Below, piece by piece: positions 7,723 to 17,609 of a DNA stretch of 64,000 bases. Position numbers and translations under genes: made by a program. A model generated the notes under the pieces. That model was given only the letters and a program-made list of their open reading frames with translations. It searched no databases and was not told the origin of the DNA. Each line of letters begins with the position of its first letter. The first letter of the stretch is position 1. Source of the DNA: an uncultured Bacteroidales bacterium (GTDB lineage Bacteria; Bacteroidota; Bacteroidia; Bacteroidales; UBA932); the NCBI GenBank assembly GCA_900316675.1, contig ONDR01000011.1:1-64000 (forward strand). The letters run 5' to 3'.

Positions 7723-8694
7723 TTACTGGAAAAATATGTCGTATAGTTTCATTTCTACTTCTTCGTAGGTAGCATCCTTCAGGATGACCTTCTTTTCTGC
7801 GTCCAGAAGATAGAGGGACGGGATGGCCCGCAGCGAGTATAAATTATTGGAAAACAGCTGATTAATGTGATCCCTGCCGCAAATCCATTCCGGCGGATAA
7901 TTGCGAACATACTCTTCCCAGGCCTCTATGTCTTCGTCCGGATAGATATTTACCACCTTCAGGGCGCCCGTTGCCAATTTTTCTTTAAGGGGGACATTTT
8001 TCTGAAGGTTTTCCTGATATGAGGCGCACAAAGGGCAACCCGGATTGCTGAAGATAAGCAGCACGTACGGAGCCTTTACGTCGTATAGTCGCATAATGCG
8101 GCCTTCAGGGGTCATGAAAGGGAAGTCCCCGGCCGGGGTTCCGGGACGGTTCAGGGAGCAGAGCTTCTTGTAAAAACCGTACCTGGAACGCAGGTCTTCG
8201 TCGGGCAAAGGTCCGTCAAGAAGACGGTCCAGATAAGTCAGATAGATTTCCTCGTCGCGGGTAGGAGAATTAGGATCGTAGAAAAACTCGTCCGCAAAAT
8301 CCATCAACCTTTGCAGCACGGCGATGCTGTCTTCACGCGCCTTTGAAAGCACAGAAGCAAGGCTCTTTGTCCTGGCAGCAGGGCCGGAAGCCTTTAGTAT
8401 GCTTGCCCACAGGGCGAACTTTTCCTTAACGGCCATTGACGGCAGGCCCTTCACAAAGGACGAATCGGTAACGCCGGAAAGCTTGGCAAACCTGTCCCAG
8501 AAATGCTCCGCCATGTAGTCTACCCTCTCCTGCGGGTCTGAAATCATACCGGGAACCTCTATCATGGGGAAGGTTTTCACAGCTTCGCCGGAGGCGGCAG
8601 AGCTGTTCGATGAGCCGGCATGACGGCCGCCGCATGCTAACAGCAGGAAGCATGCGACCGCAGCAAGCGGAATATATCTGAACGCCCTATTCAT
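7723..8694 (-). CDS. Thioredoxin-fold lipoprotein (DUF5106-type)
   Basis: I choose ATG at 8694, which gives 323 residues beginning with a lipoprotein signal (lipobox LLLAC, Cys21). An earlier in-frame start at 8736 would bury this signal. The N-terminal half is helical and unassigned. The C-terminal half is a thioredoxin-like domain with FSNPGCPLC (Cys220 and Cys223, an intact CxxC) and a cis-Pro loop AIPSLYLLD. It is probably a periplasmic thiol-disulfide reductase or redox partner. The start overlaps the end of the Na/Pi symporter gene by 8 bp, suggesting translational coupling. Substrate unknown. Confidence 0.85.
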   Translation of the reverse strand: MNRAFRYIPLAAVACFLLLACGGRHAGSSNSSAASGEAVKTFPMIEVPGMISDPQERVDYMAEHFWDRFAKLSGVTDSSFVKGLPSMAVKEKFALWASILKASGPAARTKSLASVLSKAREDSIAVLQRLMDFADEFFYDPNSPTRDEEIYLTYLDRLLDGPLPDEDLRSRYGFYKKLCSLNRPGTPAGDFPFMTPEGRIMRLYDVKAPYVLLIFSNPGCPLCASYQENLQKNVPLKEKLATGALKVVNIYPDEDIEAWEEYVRNYPPEWICGRDHINQLFSNNLYSLRAIPSLYLLDAEKKVILKDATYEEVEMKLYDIFFQ

Positions 8695-10399
8695 TTTCTG
8701 ACAACTGAGCCTCTGAAATATTGATAATAAAGTCACCCATCGTCTCCAGTTCTACGACGACATCGATGTAGAAAACACCTGTCTGGTAGTCGTAGTTCGG
8801 ATTTTGTTCTATGTTTACCAGATGCTCTTCGCGCAGGATATTCCTGCACTCGTTTACATTGTACTCTGCATCCTTGGCATTTTCAATGTCGTGAAGTTCC
8901 GTGTAAGGCTTTTTAAGGTTCTCCATCATTGCCTTGTAGGCTTCTTCTAGGCAGTCTAGCATGCGGTTCAACTTGCCGACAAGGACATCGTCAAAGGTCT
9001 TGCCGTGTACCCGGCAGCGTTGAAGGATGCGAGAGATGGATTCGCCGCTGTCCCCAAGGGACTCCATCTCTCCGATGATGCGGTACATGCCCCTGATGCG
9101 GGAAGACGAGCGGCGGGAAATCTCTCCGCGGGAAACCTCGTTAAGATAAGAGGCTATCTCCAGTTCAAGTTTGTCCGTAATTTCCTCGTAGCGGACCAGT
9201 TTCTTGCATTCTGATTCAAACTCCTCTTGATTCTTTGTGTTTATTGCCGCACGCAGATGCTGGAAGCCCTTATAGCAAATGCTGGAGAAGTTGATGATTT
9301 CCTGCTTTGCGGCAGCCAGTGAAAGCTCTGCGGTAGAAAGCGGTCCGCCCTGTATGTATTTGAGGGTTGCGGTGTCGTCTCCTCTCTCTCTTGAGGGAAA
9401 GATTGCGCAGCACATCTTCTCTATTGTGGGAATGAACCAAACCAGAACGAGGATGTTCACCACGTTGAAGAGGGTGTGCATGGTACAAACGCTGTAAAGA
9501 AGGGAGGTGGTGGCGTTAGGATCGTTTGTAAGGTCTGCGGTATTCGGGTCCGGAAGGCCCAGAAGGCCTACTATATAACCCACCAGCTTAAGGAAGAGGG
9601 GGAAGACGCAAAGCACCCATACCACGCCGAAGATATTTATGATGGTATGCGAGATAGCCGTTCTCCTTGCATTTATATTGCCCACCGACGCTGCAATATT
9701 GGCAGCGATAGTTGTTCCGATATTCTCTCCAAGAATCATGGCAGCCGCCAGTTTGAAGGGCATTATTCCGGTTGTTACCAGAATCATTATGATGGCCATC
9801 GTGGCCGCCGAACTCTGAAAGCAGACGGTCAGTATGATGCTGATGAGAAGGAATATGGCGATGCTTCCCACCCCAAGGTCTGTCCACGACTTAAGGAAGG
9901 ACAGGTTTTCCGGGGAGATAAGATTGCCGGCTGTAGCCCTGAGCGATGCAAAGCCGATGAAAAAAAGGGCGAAGCCGATGATTATTTCTCCCAGATCCTT
10001 ACGCTGCTGGCTCTTTTTGCTCTGACGCAATATAAAGCCAAACAGGATAAGGGGATAGGCGAAGTCCGCCATGTTGAAGGAAAAGCCAAAAACCGCCATG
10101 ATCCAGGAAGTTATGGTTGTTCCTATATTGGCGCCCATTATGACGCCGATCGCCTGTCCAAGCACCAGCAAGCCCGCATTTACAAAGCTTACAACCATGA
10201 TGGTGGTTGCCGTAGAAGACTGGATTACCGCCGTTACGCCTATACCTGTAACAATCTGTTTTGCAGGATTGGATGTCATGGACGCCAGGAAGGCCCGAAG
10301 GCCGTCGCCGGCAACTTTCTGGAGACCGCCGCTAAGTAGACTCAGACCAAAGAGGAAGAGGGTTACGGAGCCCAGAAGAGTCAGGATTTGTAATATCAT
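8687..10399 (-). CDS. Na+/phosphate cotransporter family protein with PhoU-like tail
   Basis: Inner-membrane symporter for phosphate, 570 residues. The duplicated Na/Pi motifs are present: QSSTATT at 60-66 with NIGTT at 91-95, and QSSAAT at 195-200 with NIGTT near 226-230. About ten hydrophobic segments occupy residues 1-330. From about 350 on the protein is a charged helical domain resembling PhoU, as in other Bacteroidota members. It is divergently transcribed from the gene at 10496, and a TAnnTTTG match for it lies at 10431-10438. Confidence 0.93.
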   Translation of the reverse strand: MILQILTLLGSVTLFLFGLSLLSGGLQKVAGDGLRAFLASMTSNPAKQIVTGIGVTAVIQSSTATTIMVVSFVNAGLLVLGQAIGVIMGANIGTTITSWIMAVFGFSFNMADFAYPLILFGFILRQSKKSQQRKDLGEIIIGFALFFIGFASLRATAGNLISPENLSFLKSWTDLGVGSIAIFLLISIILTVCFQSSAATMAIIMILVTTGIMPFKLAAAMILGENIGTTIAANIAASVGNINARRTAISHTIINIFGVVWVLCVFPLFLKLVGYIVGLLGLPDPNTADLTNDPNATTSLLYSVCTMHTLFNVVNILVLVWFIPTIEKMCCAIFPSRERGDDTATLKYIQGGPLSTAELSLAAAKQEIINFSSICYKGFQHLRAAINTKNQEEFESECKKLVRYEEITDKLELEIASYLNEVSRGEISRRSSSRIRGMYRIIGEMESLGDSGESISRILQRCRVHGKTFDDVLVGKLNRMLDCLEEAYKAMMENLKKPYTELHDIENAKDAEYNVNECRNILREEHLVNIEQNPNYDYQTGVFYIDVVVELETMGDFIINISEAQLSENE

Positions 10400-10430
10400 T
10401 GCGATTAAAGGTTTCGGTTTTTTCCAGTTA

Positions 10431-10438
10431 CAAATATA
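10431..10438 (-). promoter_or_regulatory. Promoter -7 box for the Na/Pi symporter gene
   Basis: TATATTTG on the minus strand matches TAnnTTTG, 32 bp before the start codon. No convincing -33 TTTG was found. Confidence 0.5.
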
Positions 10439-10462
10439 TTACAATTTTTCCGTTTTTATTTT

Positions 10463-10470
10463 TATTTTTG
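10463..10470 (+). promoter_or_regulatory. Promoter -7 box for the HExxH/barrel gene
   Basis: TATTTTTG matches TAnnTTTG, 25 bp before the ATG at 10496. It is divergent from the box at 10431-10438. Confidence 0.5.
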
Positions 10471-10495
10471 TGATGGAGAAATGGAAATTTTAAGT

Positions 10496-13400
10496 ATGAA
10501 AAAAGCGATACTTTCCGTGATTGCCGCCTTTGTAGCACTAACCGCCGCACAGGCCCAATTCTACATTGCCGGCGACGACCCCGGCAGCCTTAAATGGAAT
10601 TACATTCGCACTCCCAACTATAAAATCATATACCCCGTAGGAACCGATTCCCTTGCACGCGCATACGCCCGTGCACTTGAGACAAACCGCACGCGGGTGG
10701 CCCTGAGCGCAGGCTATCTTCCCGGCGAGACCTATTGGCGCACCACCCCGGTTGTATTGCATACGCATACGGCTCACGCCAACGGCTCTGTGGGCTGGGC
10801 GCCCATGAGGATGGATCTATACACCCTTCCGGAGGCCTACAACCCGGAAACCCTGCCCTGGGTACAGGAATTATGTATTCACGAAAACCGCCATGTCGCC
10901 CAGATGCAATTTGCCGCTGACGGCATTCTAAGGCCGTTTACCTATATTTTTGGAGAAGCCGCAACGGGCCTATTCTCCGGAATGTTTCCAAACTACTGGA
11001 TGCTGGAAGGCGATGCCGTCGCCGCGGAAACCGGCCTCAGCAAGTTCGGCCGCGGCCGTAGCGCAGACTTCATGGCCTACTATGCCACCGCCTTCGACAA
11101 AGAAGACTTCCGCAATTGGGAAAAGTGGCGCTGGGGCTCCTGGAGGCGATATGCACCCAACCATTACGCCCTTGGCTACATGACCGTTGCCGGAGCCCGC
11201 TATCTTTACGGAGATCCGCTTTTCACAAAAGACTACCTAAAACTATCGTCCCACAAACCCTTCAAAATGAAGAAGGTGCGTGCGTGGTTCGAAGAGCACA
11301 GTGGCAAGAAAATGGACGCCGCCTTCAAGGATATAATGGACTCCTTTAAAGAGACCTGGAACAAAGAAGCTCAGCTGCGCGGCCCATTTATGCCTCTTTC
11401 CCTTACGCAGGACGCGCCCCAATGGTACACATCGTACAAGAATCTGGCAACCGGAGCGGACGGAAGCATCTATGCTGTAAAGAATTCGTTCGTAAAGGCA
11501 TCAGAACTGATAAGGATAGATTCGGACAAGACAGAGACAAAGGTCAAAAACTTCTCTTCACAAACCAGCCCGCTGGCCTTTGACGGCGGCAGGCTGTGGT
11601 TCACAGAGACCATCGAAGACAAACGCTGGACGCTGGCAGGTGAGTCTAACCTGAGGGTTCTGGATGACGGCGGCTTCCACACCCTGACCCACGGCCACAG
11701 GTACTATAACCCCGCTCTGGGCCCGGACGGCCTTATCTCCGTTACGGAATATCCCTTCAATGGCGGCAGCGCCATAGTGCTACTGGACAGGAACGGCAAA
11801 CAAATTAACCGCATTCCCGCCCCGGACGGCGTTCAGATAGTAGAAAGCGCATGGCTTGGGGATCAGCTGTTCATAAGCAATATTAATGAGGACGGCTTCG
11901 GCATACTGTGCCTTGGCAGTGACGGGGCGATGGAGCCGGTGCTGGCAAACGGCCCGGAGAAAATCAACCACCTGAAAAATTGGAAGGGCGCGTTGTACTT
12001 TATCAGCGACAGGAACGGAGTAGAGGAAGTATATCGTCTTTCAAAAGACCGGAAAAGCCTTGAAAGGCTTACAAATACCAAGTATGGCGTGACGGATTAT
12101 GCCTTCTCTGATGACGATGCACTGTGGTTTGTAGCCCGTCGGTACGAGGGCAACCTGCTTTGCCGTACAGAAAACCCGCAAAATATAGTTTCTCCGCTGG
12201 TACAGTATCATTCCTATGCTGTTGCCGACACTCTTTCCGCCCAGGAAAAGAGGCTCGCGGCAGAGGCCGGAATAGACCTTGACGCCCAGTGGAACGGGGA
12301 GATTTCAGAACCTAAGAAATACAATAAACTTCTCAACGCAATAAGGATTCATTCATGGGTGCCGTTAAGCATTTCTTATGACAATGTTTCCTCTATTTCT
12401 GTTGACGAAACGTACGAACGCCTATATCTGGGAGCTACTGTCCTGTTCCAAAACACCCTTGGAACGCTGTCCGGACTGACATCCTTCGGGCATAAGTTTG
12501 TGACCGGTGGTAAGGACAGGAACATCTTCCACCTAAACCTTACATACACCGGCCTGTATCCGGTTATCGAGGCTACAGTCGACATTGGCGAGCGCGACGC
12601 CGTTCAGTACCAGAGGCGTCGCTACGAAGCCACGGATGTTGCCGTTGAGCGCCTTCAGGCCTCATATATCGACCAGCCATACATAGAGGCTGACGTCAAG
12701 GCTTATGTTCCCCTGAATTTCTCTTCCGGCGGCTGGTTAAAGGGCTTGATTCCGCAGATAAGGTATGTTGCAACCAATGACAGATACAATAAAGGTGCGG
12801 CAATCTTCGAGCTTCAGAAAGACCACGGAGACTTTATTAACCCCGACAGCTTTATTGGTTACCGTAAAGACAAAAACGTGCTGATGCACTCTTTATACGC
12901 TTCTTTGCGAGGCTATATCATGATGCCTACGGCTCATTCCCAGGTATATCCTTCCCTGGGTATAGGTGCAGAGGTTGGCTGGCACGGCAGGGTTTCGCTT
13001 ACAAGCCTTTATTCCCCCTCCGTCTATGCCTACATGTACGGATACCTGCCGGGCTTTGCCCCGCAGCAGGGCCTGCGCCTGACCGCCCTGGGCCAGTATC
13101 AGTTCAGCGCCCTGAGGTTCGAAAACACTGTTAAAACGCAGCCCCGTGGCTTCGAGGACGGGGTCAGCATGTATTCCGACAAGCAGTTGCGCCTGACGGC
13201 GGATTACGCCATTCCTTTCTCTTTGGGGGACATCAGCGCCTTCAGCCCTCTGTTCTATATAAAGAACTTCATACTTACTCCGCACGTGGACTATACCATA
13301 CTGGGCTCAGGCAAGGTTCGCAAATCCAGCGAGAACTTGTACAGCATAGGAGCAGACTTCACCGTAAAGGTTGCCAATCTGCTTTGGTTTCCCTTTGACA

Positions 13401-13513
13401 GCGAGGTAGGTATATCTTACAACTATAACGGCGGAAGCATGTTCGACACCCTTTCAAAGACGTCGAACTGCCAAAGGAATCAGGTCTGGTTTGTATTCAA
13501 GACCAGTCTTTAA
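10496..13513 (+). CDS. HExxH metallopeptidase-like protein with propeller and outer-membrane barrel
   Basis: With ATG at 10496 the product is 1005 residues with a signal peptide ending TAAQAQ. Residues 129-133 are HENRH, a HExxH zinc motif, and WMLEGDAV (Glu171) fits the downstream third ligand of gluzincins of the peptidase-MA type. The middle (roughly 310-590) shows repeated short blades typical of a TolB/WD40-like propeller. The C-terminal third alternates hydrophobic and polar residues with many aromatics and ends VWFVFKTSL, as in outer-membrane barrels. It is probably an outer-membrane protein with a periplasmic peptidase-like domain. Catalytic activity is unproven. Its stop overlaps that of the convergent CpXC gene. 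Confidence 0.75.
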   Translation: MKKAILSVIAAFVALTAAQAQFYIAGDDPGSLKWNYIRTPNYKIIYPVGTDSLARAYARALETNRTRVALSAGYLPGETYWRTTPVVLHTHTAHANGSVGWAPMRMDLYTLPEAYNPETLPWVQELCIHENRHVAQMQFAADGILRPFTYIFGEAATGLFSGMFPNYWMLEGDAVAAETGLSKFGRGRSADFMAYYATAFDKEDFRNWEKWRWGSWRRYAPNHYALGYMTVAGARYLYGDPLFTKDYLKLSSHKPFKMKKVRAWFEEHSGKKMDAAFKDIMDSFKETWNKEAQLRGPFMPLSLTQDAPQWYTSYKNLATGADGSIYAVKNSFVKASELIRIDSDKTETKVKNFSSQTSPLAFDGGRLWFTETIEDKRWTLAGESNLRVLDDGGFHTLTHGHRYYNPALGPDGLISVTEYPFNGGSAIVLLDRNGKQINRIPAPDGVQIVESAWLGDQLFISNINEDGFGILCLGSDGAMEPVLANGPEKINHLKNWKGALYFISDRNGVEEVYRLSKDRKSLERLTNTKYGVTDYAFSDDDALWFVARRYEGNLLCRTENPQNIVSPLVQYHSYAVADTLSAQEKRLAAEAGIDLDAQWNGEISEPKKYNKLLNAIRIHSWVPLSISYDNVSSISVDETYERLYLGATVLFQNTLGTLSGLTSFGHKFVTGGKDRNIFHLNLTYTGLYPVIEATVDIGERDAVQYQRRRYEATDVAVERLQASYIDQPYIEADVKAYVPLNFSSGGWLKGLIPQIRYVATNDRYNKGAAIFELQKDHGDFINPDSFIGYRKDKNVLMHSLYASLRGYIMMPTAHSQVYPSLGIGAEVGWHGRVSLTSLYSPSVYAYMYGYLPGFAPQQGLRLTALGQYQFSALRFENTVKTQPRGFEDGVSMYSDKQLRLTADYAIPFSLGDISAFSPLFYIKNFILTPHVDYTILGSGKVRKSSENLYSIGADFTVKVANLLWFPFDSEVGISYNYNGGSMFDTLSKTSNCQRNQVWFVFKTSL

Positions 13514-14193
13514 CGGAAGTGGGCGCTAACCCAGTCCGCATCGATCTGCGGGAAGGGGCCGTCGGGAACCATGTCCGGATTGCGGCCAAGGATGGCGCGG
13601 CAGTCTTCGTAAACACTGAAGCCGGCCTTCACTGAATGCATGGCGCCGTCAAGAGAAAAGACGAATTCAAGCTCGTTATCCGCACCTTCAAGGGAGCGGA
13701 AGCGAAGCTGGGCATCGGCCAGGGCGTCTGCCTTGGCGGGATCTTTTTCTTCCTGCGACATCTCCATTTTGGTGATGTACTTGCACATTTCGATGGCTGC
13801 ATCTTCAAGGCCGAAGTCAAAGATGCGTATCTTCTCTATTAGCGAGCCAGGATCTGCGACACGCCTTAGAGTATAGTCTTTAAGGTTCTCTTTGAGCGAT
13901 GTCCAAAGGGCCGTCATCGCACCTTCAAGCTTCTCTTTTTCTTCCTGGGCGATGCTGCCCTCCGGGATAAGCCAGAGCATCAGGTTCTGGTCCGGGTCGT
14001 GATAAAGCAGACGGAAGCTTACAAGGTTTACGTTGCCGCAGTGCGGACAATTGGCAAAAAACAGCGAACCGTCCGTAATCTTTTCCTTAAGGGCGGGATT
14101 CTCTGCAACATTGACAGCTTCTGCGGGAGCGGTTATTTCAAACGGCTTGCCGCAAATGCGGCAAACCGTTGATTGTGAAGTATTTGTAGGCAT
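13510..14193 (-). CDS. CpXC-domain zinc-ribbon protein
   Basis: A 227-residue cytoplasmic protein with two cysteine pairs, CRIC at 11-14 and CPHC at 49-52, matching the CpXC domain, a probable zinc-binding fold of unknown function. The rest is mixed alpha/beta without motifs I recognise. The gene is directly downstream of galK (stop-to-start distance essentially zero), so it may be cotranscribed. It is convergent with the barrel gene, with a 4-bp overlap of stop codons. There is no known functional link to galactose metabolism. Confidence 0.8.
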   Translation of the reverse strand: MPTNTSQSTVCRICGKPFEITAPAEAVNVAENPALKEKITDGSLFFANCPHCGNVNLVSFRLLYHDPDQNLMLWLIPEGSIAQEEKEKLEGAMTALWTSLKENLKDYTLRRVADPGSLIEKIRIFDFGLEDAAIEMCKYITKMEMSQEEKDPAKADALADAQLRFRSLEGADNELEFVFSLDGAMHSVKAGFSVYEDCRAILGRNPDMVPDGPFPQIDADWVSAHFR

Positions 14194-15351
14194 CTATTTG
14201 ATTTCTCTTGCGCCGTCACTGATAATAACGTCGTAAACCTTGGGCTCGTGGCCGAACTTGTTCTTGAACTCTTTGACCGCTGTTGAAACAAAGTCATTGT
14301 ACAGTTCTGACCTTACAAGGTTGATGGTGCAGCCGCCGAAGCCGCCGCCCATAACCCTAGATCCGGTCACATCCATCTTACGGGCAAGCTTGTTAAGGAA
14401 ATCCAGCTCTTCACAGCTAACCTCGTACAGACGGCTCAGACCGAAGTGGGTCTGGTACATCATCTCTCCTACGGTCTCGTAGTCTCCGCGCTCAAGAGCG
14501 TCGCAGACGTCAAGGACTCTCTGAACCTCGCCTATAACATATTCGGCCCTCATGAAGTCTTCACGGGATATCTTGTCACGGACCTCGTCCAGCCAGATTC
14601 TCTTGGCGTCGCTCAGGGTCTCAAGGTCAGGATGTATCTTGCGGATTTCATCACGGGCCTTTTCGCAGGATTCACGGCGTTTGTTGTAAGCAGAAGAGGC
14701 AAGCTCGTGCTTAACGCAGGAATCAATCAGGACAAGCCTGTAACCCTTAGGTTCGAAGGGGAAGTACTCGAAGGAAAGGTCCTTGCAGTTAAGACGCACA
14801 AGGCTGTTCTTTTTACCGAAGATGGAAACGAACTGATCCATGAGGCCGCACATAACGCCACAGTAATTGTGTTCTGTGCTCTGGCCGATGAGTGCAAGTT
14901 CCATCTTGTCAAGACCGTTATTGTTGAGCTGGTTAATTGCATAAGCAAAGCAGGACTCAAGGGCTGCGGAAGAGCTTAGTCCGGCACCAAGCGGAACATC
15001 GCCGGCAAAGACAGCGTCAAAGCCTGCCACCTTTCCGCCTCTTTTAATTGTCTCGCGGCAAACGCCAAAGATGTAACGCGCCCAGGACAGCTCCGGAGCA
15101 TCGTATTCTTCTACGCCGAATTCTGCACTCTGATTGAAATCAATAGAGAAAACCCTAACCTTATCGGTTCCGTTCAGTTTAATCTGAGCCGCTATACCAC
15201 AGTCTATAGCTCCCGGGAAAACATAGCCCCCGTTATAGTCTGTATGTTCGCCAATCAGGTTGATTCTGCCAGCAGAGAAAAACAGCTGACCGCCTTCCCC
15301 AAACAGTTCTTTGAACTTGGGATGGATAATTGCTTTCAAATCAGAAGTCAT
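14194..15351 (-). CDS. galK: Galactokinase
   Basis: Phosphorylates galactose at C1 using ATP, the entry step of the Leloir pathway; cytoplasmic GHMP kinase. The 385-residue length is typical. The galactokinase signature GRINLIGEHTDYNGG is at 28-42, the GHMP ATP-binding motif GAGLSSSAA near 125-135, and the C-terminal GGGFGGCTINLV loop is present. It is followed immediately by the CpXC gene. No galT or transporter is adjacent. galM is about 7 kb away on the same strand. Confidence 0.96.
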   Translation of the reverse strand: MTSDLKAIIHPKFKELFGEGGQLFFSAGRINLIGEHTDYNGGYVFPGAIDCGIAAQIKLNGTDKVRVFSIDFNQSAEFGVEEYDAPELSWARYIFGVCRETIKRGGKVAGFDAVFAGDVPLGAGLSSSAALESCFAYAINQLNNNGLDKMELALIGQSTEHNYCGVMCGLMDQFVSIFGKKNSLVRLNCKDLSFEYFPFEPKGYRLVLIDSCVKHELASSAYNKRRESCEKARDEIRKIHPDLETLSDAKRIWLDEVRDKISREDFMRAEYVIGEVQRVLDVCDALERGDYETVGEMMYQTHFGLSRLYEVSCEELDFLNKLARKMDVTGSRVMGGGFGGCTINLVRSELYNDFVSTAVKEFKNKFGHEPKVYDVIISDGAREIK

Positions 15352-15411
15352 AAGTGATGGTGTTTTTAATATTTTGTAAATGTAGCAATTAAATTTCGTT
15401 TTTTCAAACTG

Positions 15412-16338
15412 CTATTCTTTACCCATCAGCAAAAGTACCGGCAGGTGATCTGACACTCCGCCTGCGTATCTTGGTCCTACATACGTCCTTAGGGGCTTTT
15501 CTCCCGCATGAGTATTATCCCTTGTCATAAGGAAAGGTATTTTTAAAATTTTCATCCGTGCCGATGCTTCCCTGTTTATGTAGATGTGGTCTATCAGTTC
15601 CCATCGGCCTTCGTAGCGGATTGTGCCCAGGCCCTGGCGGGCTAGGGGAGCCGCAAGGCTGACAAGGCCCGTGCGGGCGCAGAAGTCGGCATAAACCTGC
15701 GCGTCCGCTACGTCGTTAAAGTCTCCGCAGGCCACAACCGTCCTGTGCGCGGACGGCTTTGGCAGCGCGTCGGCAAGTGCGTCCAAGGCCGCCTGCCTCC
15801 GCCAGTCGCTATCCCCTCCGCCAAACTTTGACGGATGGTGGTTTACCGCCACGGTAAAGCTGTCAGGCGGATCGTGAACGGACACAAAGTCCGCCACAAG
15901 TATATCCCTGGTTCTAAGGGTGTCCCCGCCGTGCGCGGCAGTCACCGGCACCGGCCGCGCCTGCAGCAGTTTAAGGCGGCTTTTCCTGTACATCAAGGCC
16001 ACATCTATTCCGCGCCTGTCCGGGGAATCAAAGTGAACTATCTGATAGTCAAGTTTTTCCAATATAGTGTACTTTAAAAGGCATTTAAGCACAAAGCGGT
16101 TCTCCACTTCTGCAAAGCCAATGACGTCCGGCAGCCCGCCGCAGTTGCCGGCACACCAGAGTATGCCCTTGGCTATGTCAGAACACTTCTTTTTAAAACG
16201 CTTGTAGGTCCAGTGACGCTCCCCCTTTGGCGTCCAGACAGCATCGTACCCGGTACTGTCCGCAAAGCAGTCAAAGAAGTTCTCCAGATTCCAGAACATT
16301 GTGGTTTGTAAAATGACAAAAAGGACCGTATTTATCAT
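15412..16338 (-). CDS. Endonuclease/exonuclease/phosphatase-family protein
   Basis: The protein belongs to the DNase I-like EEP superfamily. The motifs WNLENFFD (metal-binding Asn/Glu), DVIGFAEVEN, CGDFND and the terminal GGVSDHLPVLL are all in order. Start choice is uncertain: a GTG at 16359, ATG at 16338 (used here, 308 residues) or ATG at 16299, which begins exactly at MFWNLENFF. Related Bacteroidota proteins are usually exported; the segment NTVLFVILQ could be a weak signal. Substrate (nucleic acid, phosphoinositide or sphingolipid) cannot be told from sequence. Confidence 0.85.
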   Translation of the reverse strand: MINTVLFVILQTTMFWNLENFFDCFADSTGYDAVWTPKGERHWTYKRFKKKCSDIAKGILWCAGNCGGLPDVIGFAEVENRFVLKCLLKYTILEKLDYQIVHFDSPDRRGIDVALMYRKSRLKLLQARPVPVTAAHGGDTLRTRDILVADFVSVHDPPDSFTVAVNHHPSKFGGGDSDWRRQAALDALADALPKPSAHRTVVACGDFNDVADAQVYADFCARTGLVSLAAPLARQGLGTIRYEGRWELIDHIYINREASARMKILKIPFLMTRDNTHAGEKPLRTYVGPRYAGGVSDHLPVLLLMGKE

Positions 16339-16411
16339 GGCGCAGAAGGATTTATCCACCCGTGAATATCAACATTTCCAACAATAAATAGGTTAAGATT
16401 TGTATAATTCT

Positions 16412-16419
16412 TATTTTTG
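16412..16419 (+). promoter_or_regulatory. Promoter -7 box for ychF
   Basis: TATTTTTG matches TAnnTTTG, 49 bp before the ychF ATG. Confidence 0.45.
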
Positions 16420-16468
16420 CAGTGCAATTGTCAGAATCGTAACGTAAAATTTATAAAACTGTACTTTT

Positions 16469-17572
16469 ATGTCTTTGAAATGCGGGATCGTGGGGCTTCC
16501 GAACGTAGGAAAATCCACCCTCTTCAACTGTATAAGCTCAGGAAAAGCCCAGAGCGCAAACTTCCCCTTCTGTACCATTGAGCCCAACCTTGGTTCAACC
16601 AATGTTCCGGACAAAAGGCTGGAGGTTCTTACGGACATCTGCAAGCCGCAAAGGACTATTCCCGCCACCGTTGATATCGTGGACATCGCCGGCCTTGTAA
16701 AAGGCGCCAGCAAGGGAGAAGGCCTTGGTAACCAGTTCCTGGCCAACATCCGCGAGACCGACGCCATCCTGCACGTGCTTCGCTGCTTTGACGACGGCAA
16801 CATCGTTCATGTCGATGGCAGCGTAGATCCTGTCAGGGATAAGGAAGTCGTTGACGTAGAGCTTCAGATCAAGGACCTTGAGACCGTTGAGGCCCGCCTT
16901 GCAAAGGTGCAGAAGCAGGCTAAGATTGGTGCGGACAAAGAGGCTAAAAAGCTTATGGACCTGCTGGAAAGGTATCGTGCCGCCCTGCTTGAGGGAAAGA
17001 GCTGCCGCAGCGTAGAGCTTAATAACGACGAAGAAGCCGCCATGGCAAAAGACCTCTACCTGCTTACCAACAAGCCGGTAATGTACGTTTGCAACGTGGA
17101 CGAGGCTTCCGCAGCAAAGGGCAATAAGTACGTAGATGCCGTACGTGAGGCTGTTAAGGACGAGCATGCAGAGATCCTTGTAATTGCCGCAAAAACAGAA
17201 TCAGACATAGCAGAAATAGAGGATTACGAAGACCGTCAGATGTTTCTGGACGAGCTTGGCCTTGAAGAGTCCGGCGTAACCCGCCTGATTCAGGGTGCTT
17301 ACCGCCTGCTTGGCCTTCAGACCTTCTTTACGGCCGGCGCAGACGAATGCCGCGCCTGGACCATCCGCAAGGGCGACAAGGCCCCTCGCGCCGCAGGAAC
17401 CATCCATACGGACTTCGAAAGAGGCTTTATCCGCGCAGAGGTTATCAAATACGATGACTTCGTGGCCCTGAAGTCTGAGGCTGCCTGCCGCGCCGCCGGC
17501 AAGCTTTCTACGGAAGGTAAGGAATACGTCGTTCAGGACGGCGACATAATGCACTTCCTCTTTAACGTATAG
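16469..17572 (+). CDS. ychF: Ribosome-binding ATPase YchF (Obg-family)
   Basis: A 367-residue cytoplasmic P-loop ATPase of the TRAFAC class that binds ribosomes. The Walker A GLPNVGKS is at 9-16, the switch [19 protein letters not shown] near 72-88, and a C-terminal TGS-like domain ends in the conserved [11 protein letters not shown]. It uses NVDE in place of the canonical NKxD of GTPases, consistent with the family's ATP preference. The length is typical. It is monocistronic: its own promoter box lies upstream and a shared terminator at 17576-17605 follows. Confidence 0.97.
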   Translation: MSLKCGIVGLPNVGKSTLFNCISSGKAQSANFPFCTIEPNLGSTNVPDKRLEVLTDICKPQRTIPATVDIVDIAGLVKGASKGEGLGNQFLANIRETDAILHVLRCFDDGNIVHVDGSVDPVRDKEVVDVELQIKDLETVEARLAKVQKQAKIGADKEAKKLMDLLERYRAALLEGKSCRSVELNNDEEAAMAKDLYLLTNKPVMYVCNVDEASAAKGNKYVDAVREAVKDEHAEILVIAAKTESDIAEIEDYEDRQMFLDELGLEESGVTRLIQGAYRLLGLQTFFTAGADECRAWTIRKGDKAPRAAGTIHTDFERGFIRAEVIKYDDFVALKSEAACRAAGKLSTEGKEYVVQDGDIMHFLFNV

Positions 17573-17575
17573 ACA

Positions 17576-17605
17576 CAAAAAAGAGCCCTGCGAGGGGCTC
17601 TTTTC
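17576..17605. terminator. Bidirectional terminator between ychF and the serine hydrolase gene
   Basis: AAAAAGAGCCCT and GGGGCTCTTTT form a GC-rich hairpin with A-runs on the left and T-runs on the right, serving both converging genes. Confidence 0.8.
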
Positions 17606-17609
17606 ATTT

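Noticed and set aside
9476-10339. 287-codon frame antisense to the Na/Pi symporter gene
   Set aside because: It lies fully opposite a well-supported gene and its protein is Tyr/Gly/Lys-rich without any motif; the same holds for 17673-18488, 41263-42018, 45101-45718 and 57212-57772.
16352-16360. TTATCCACC, one mismatch from a DnaA box
   Set aside because: It is a single site near the EEP gene start without clustering or A+T-rich core, so not treated as an origin.
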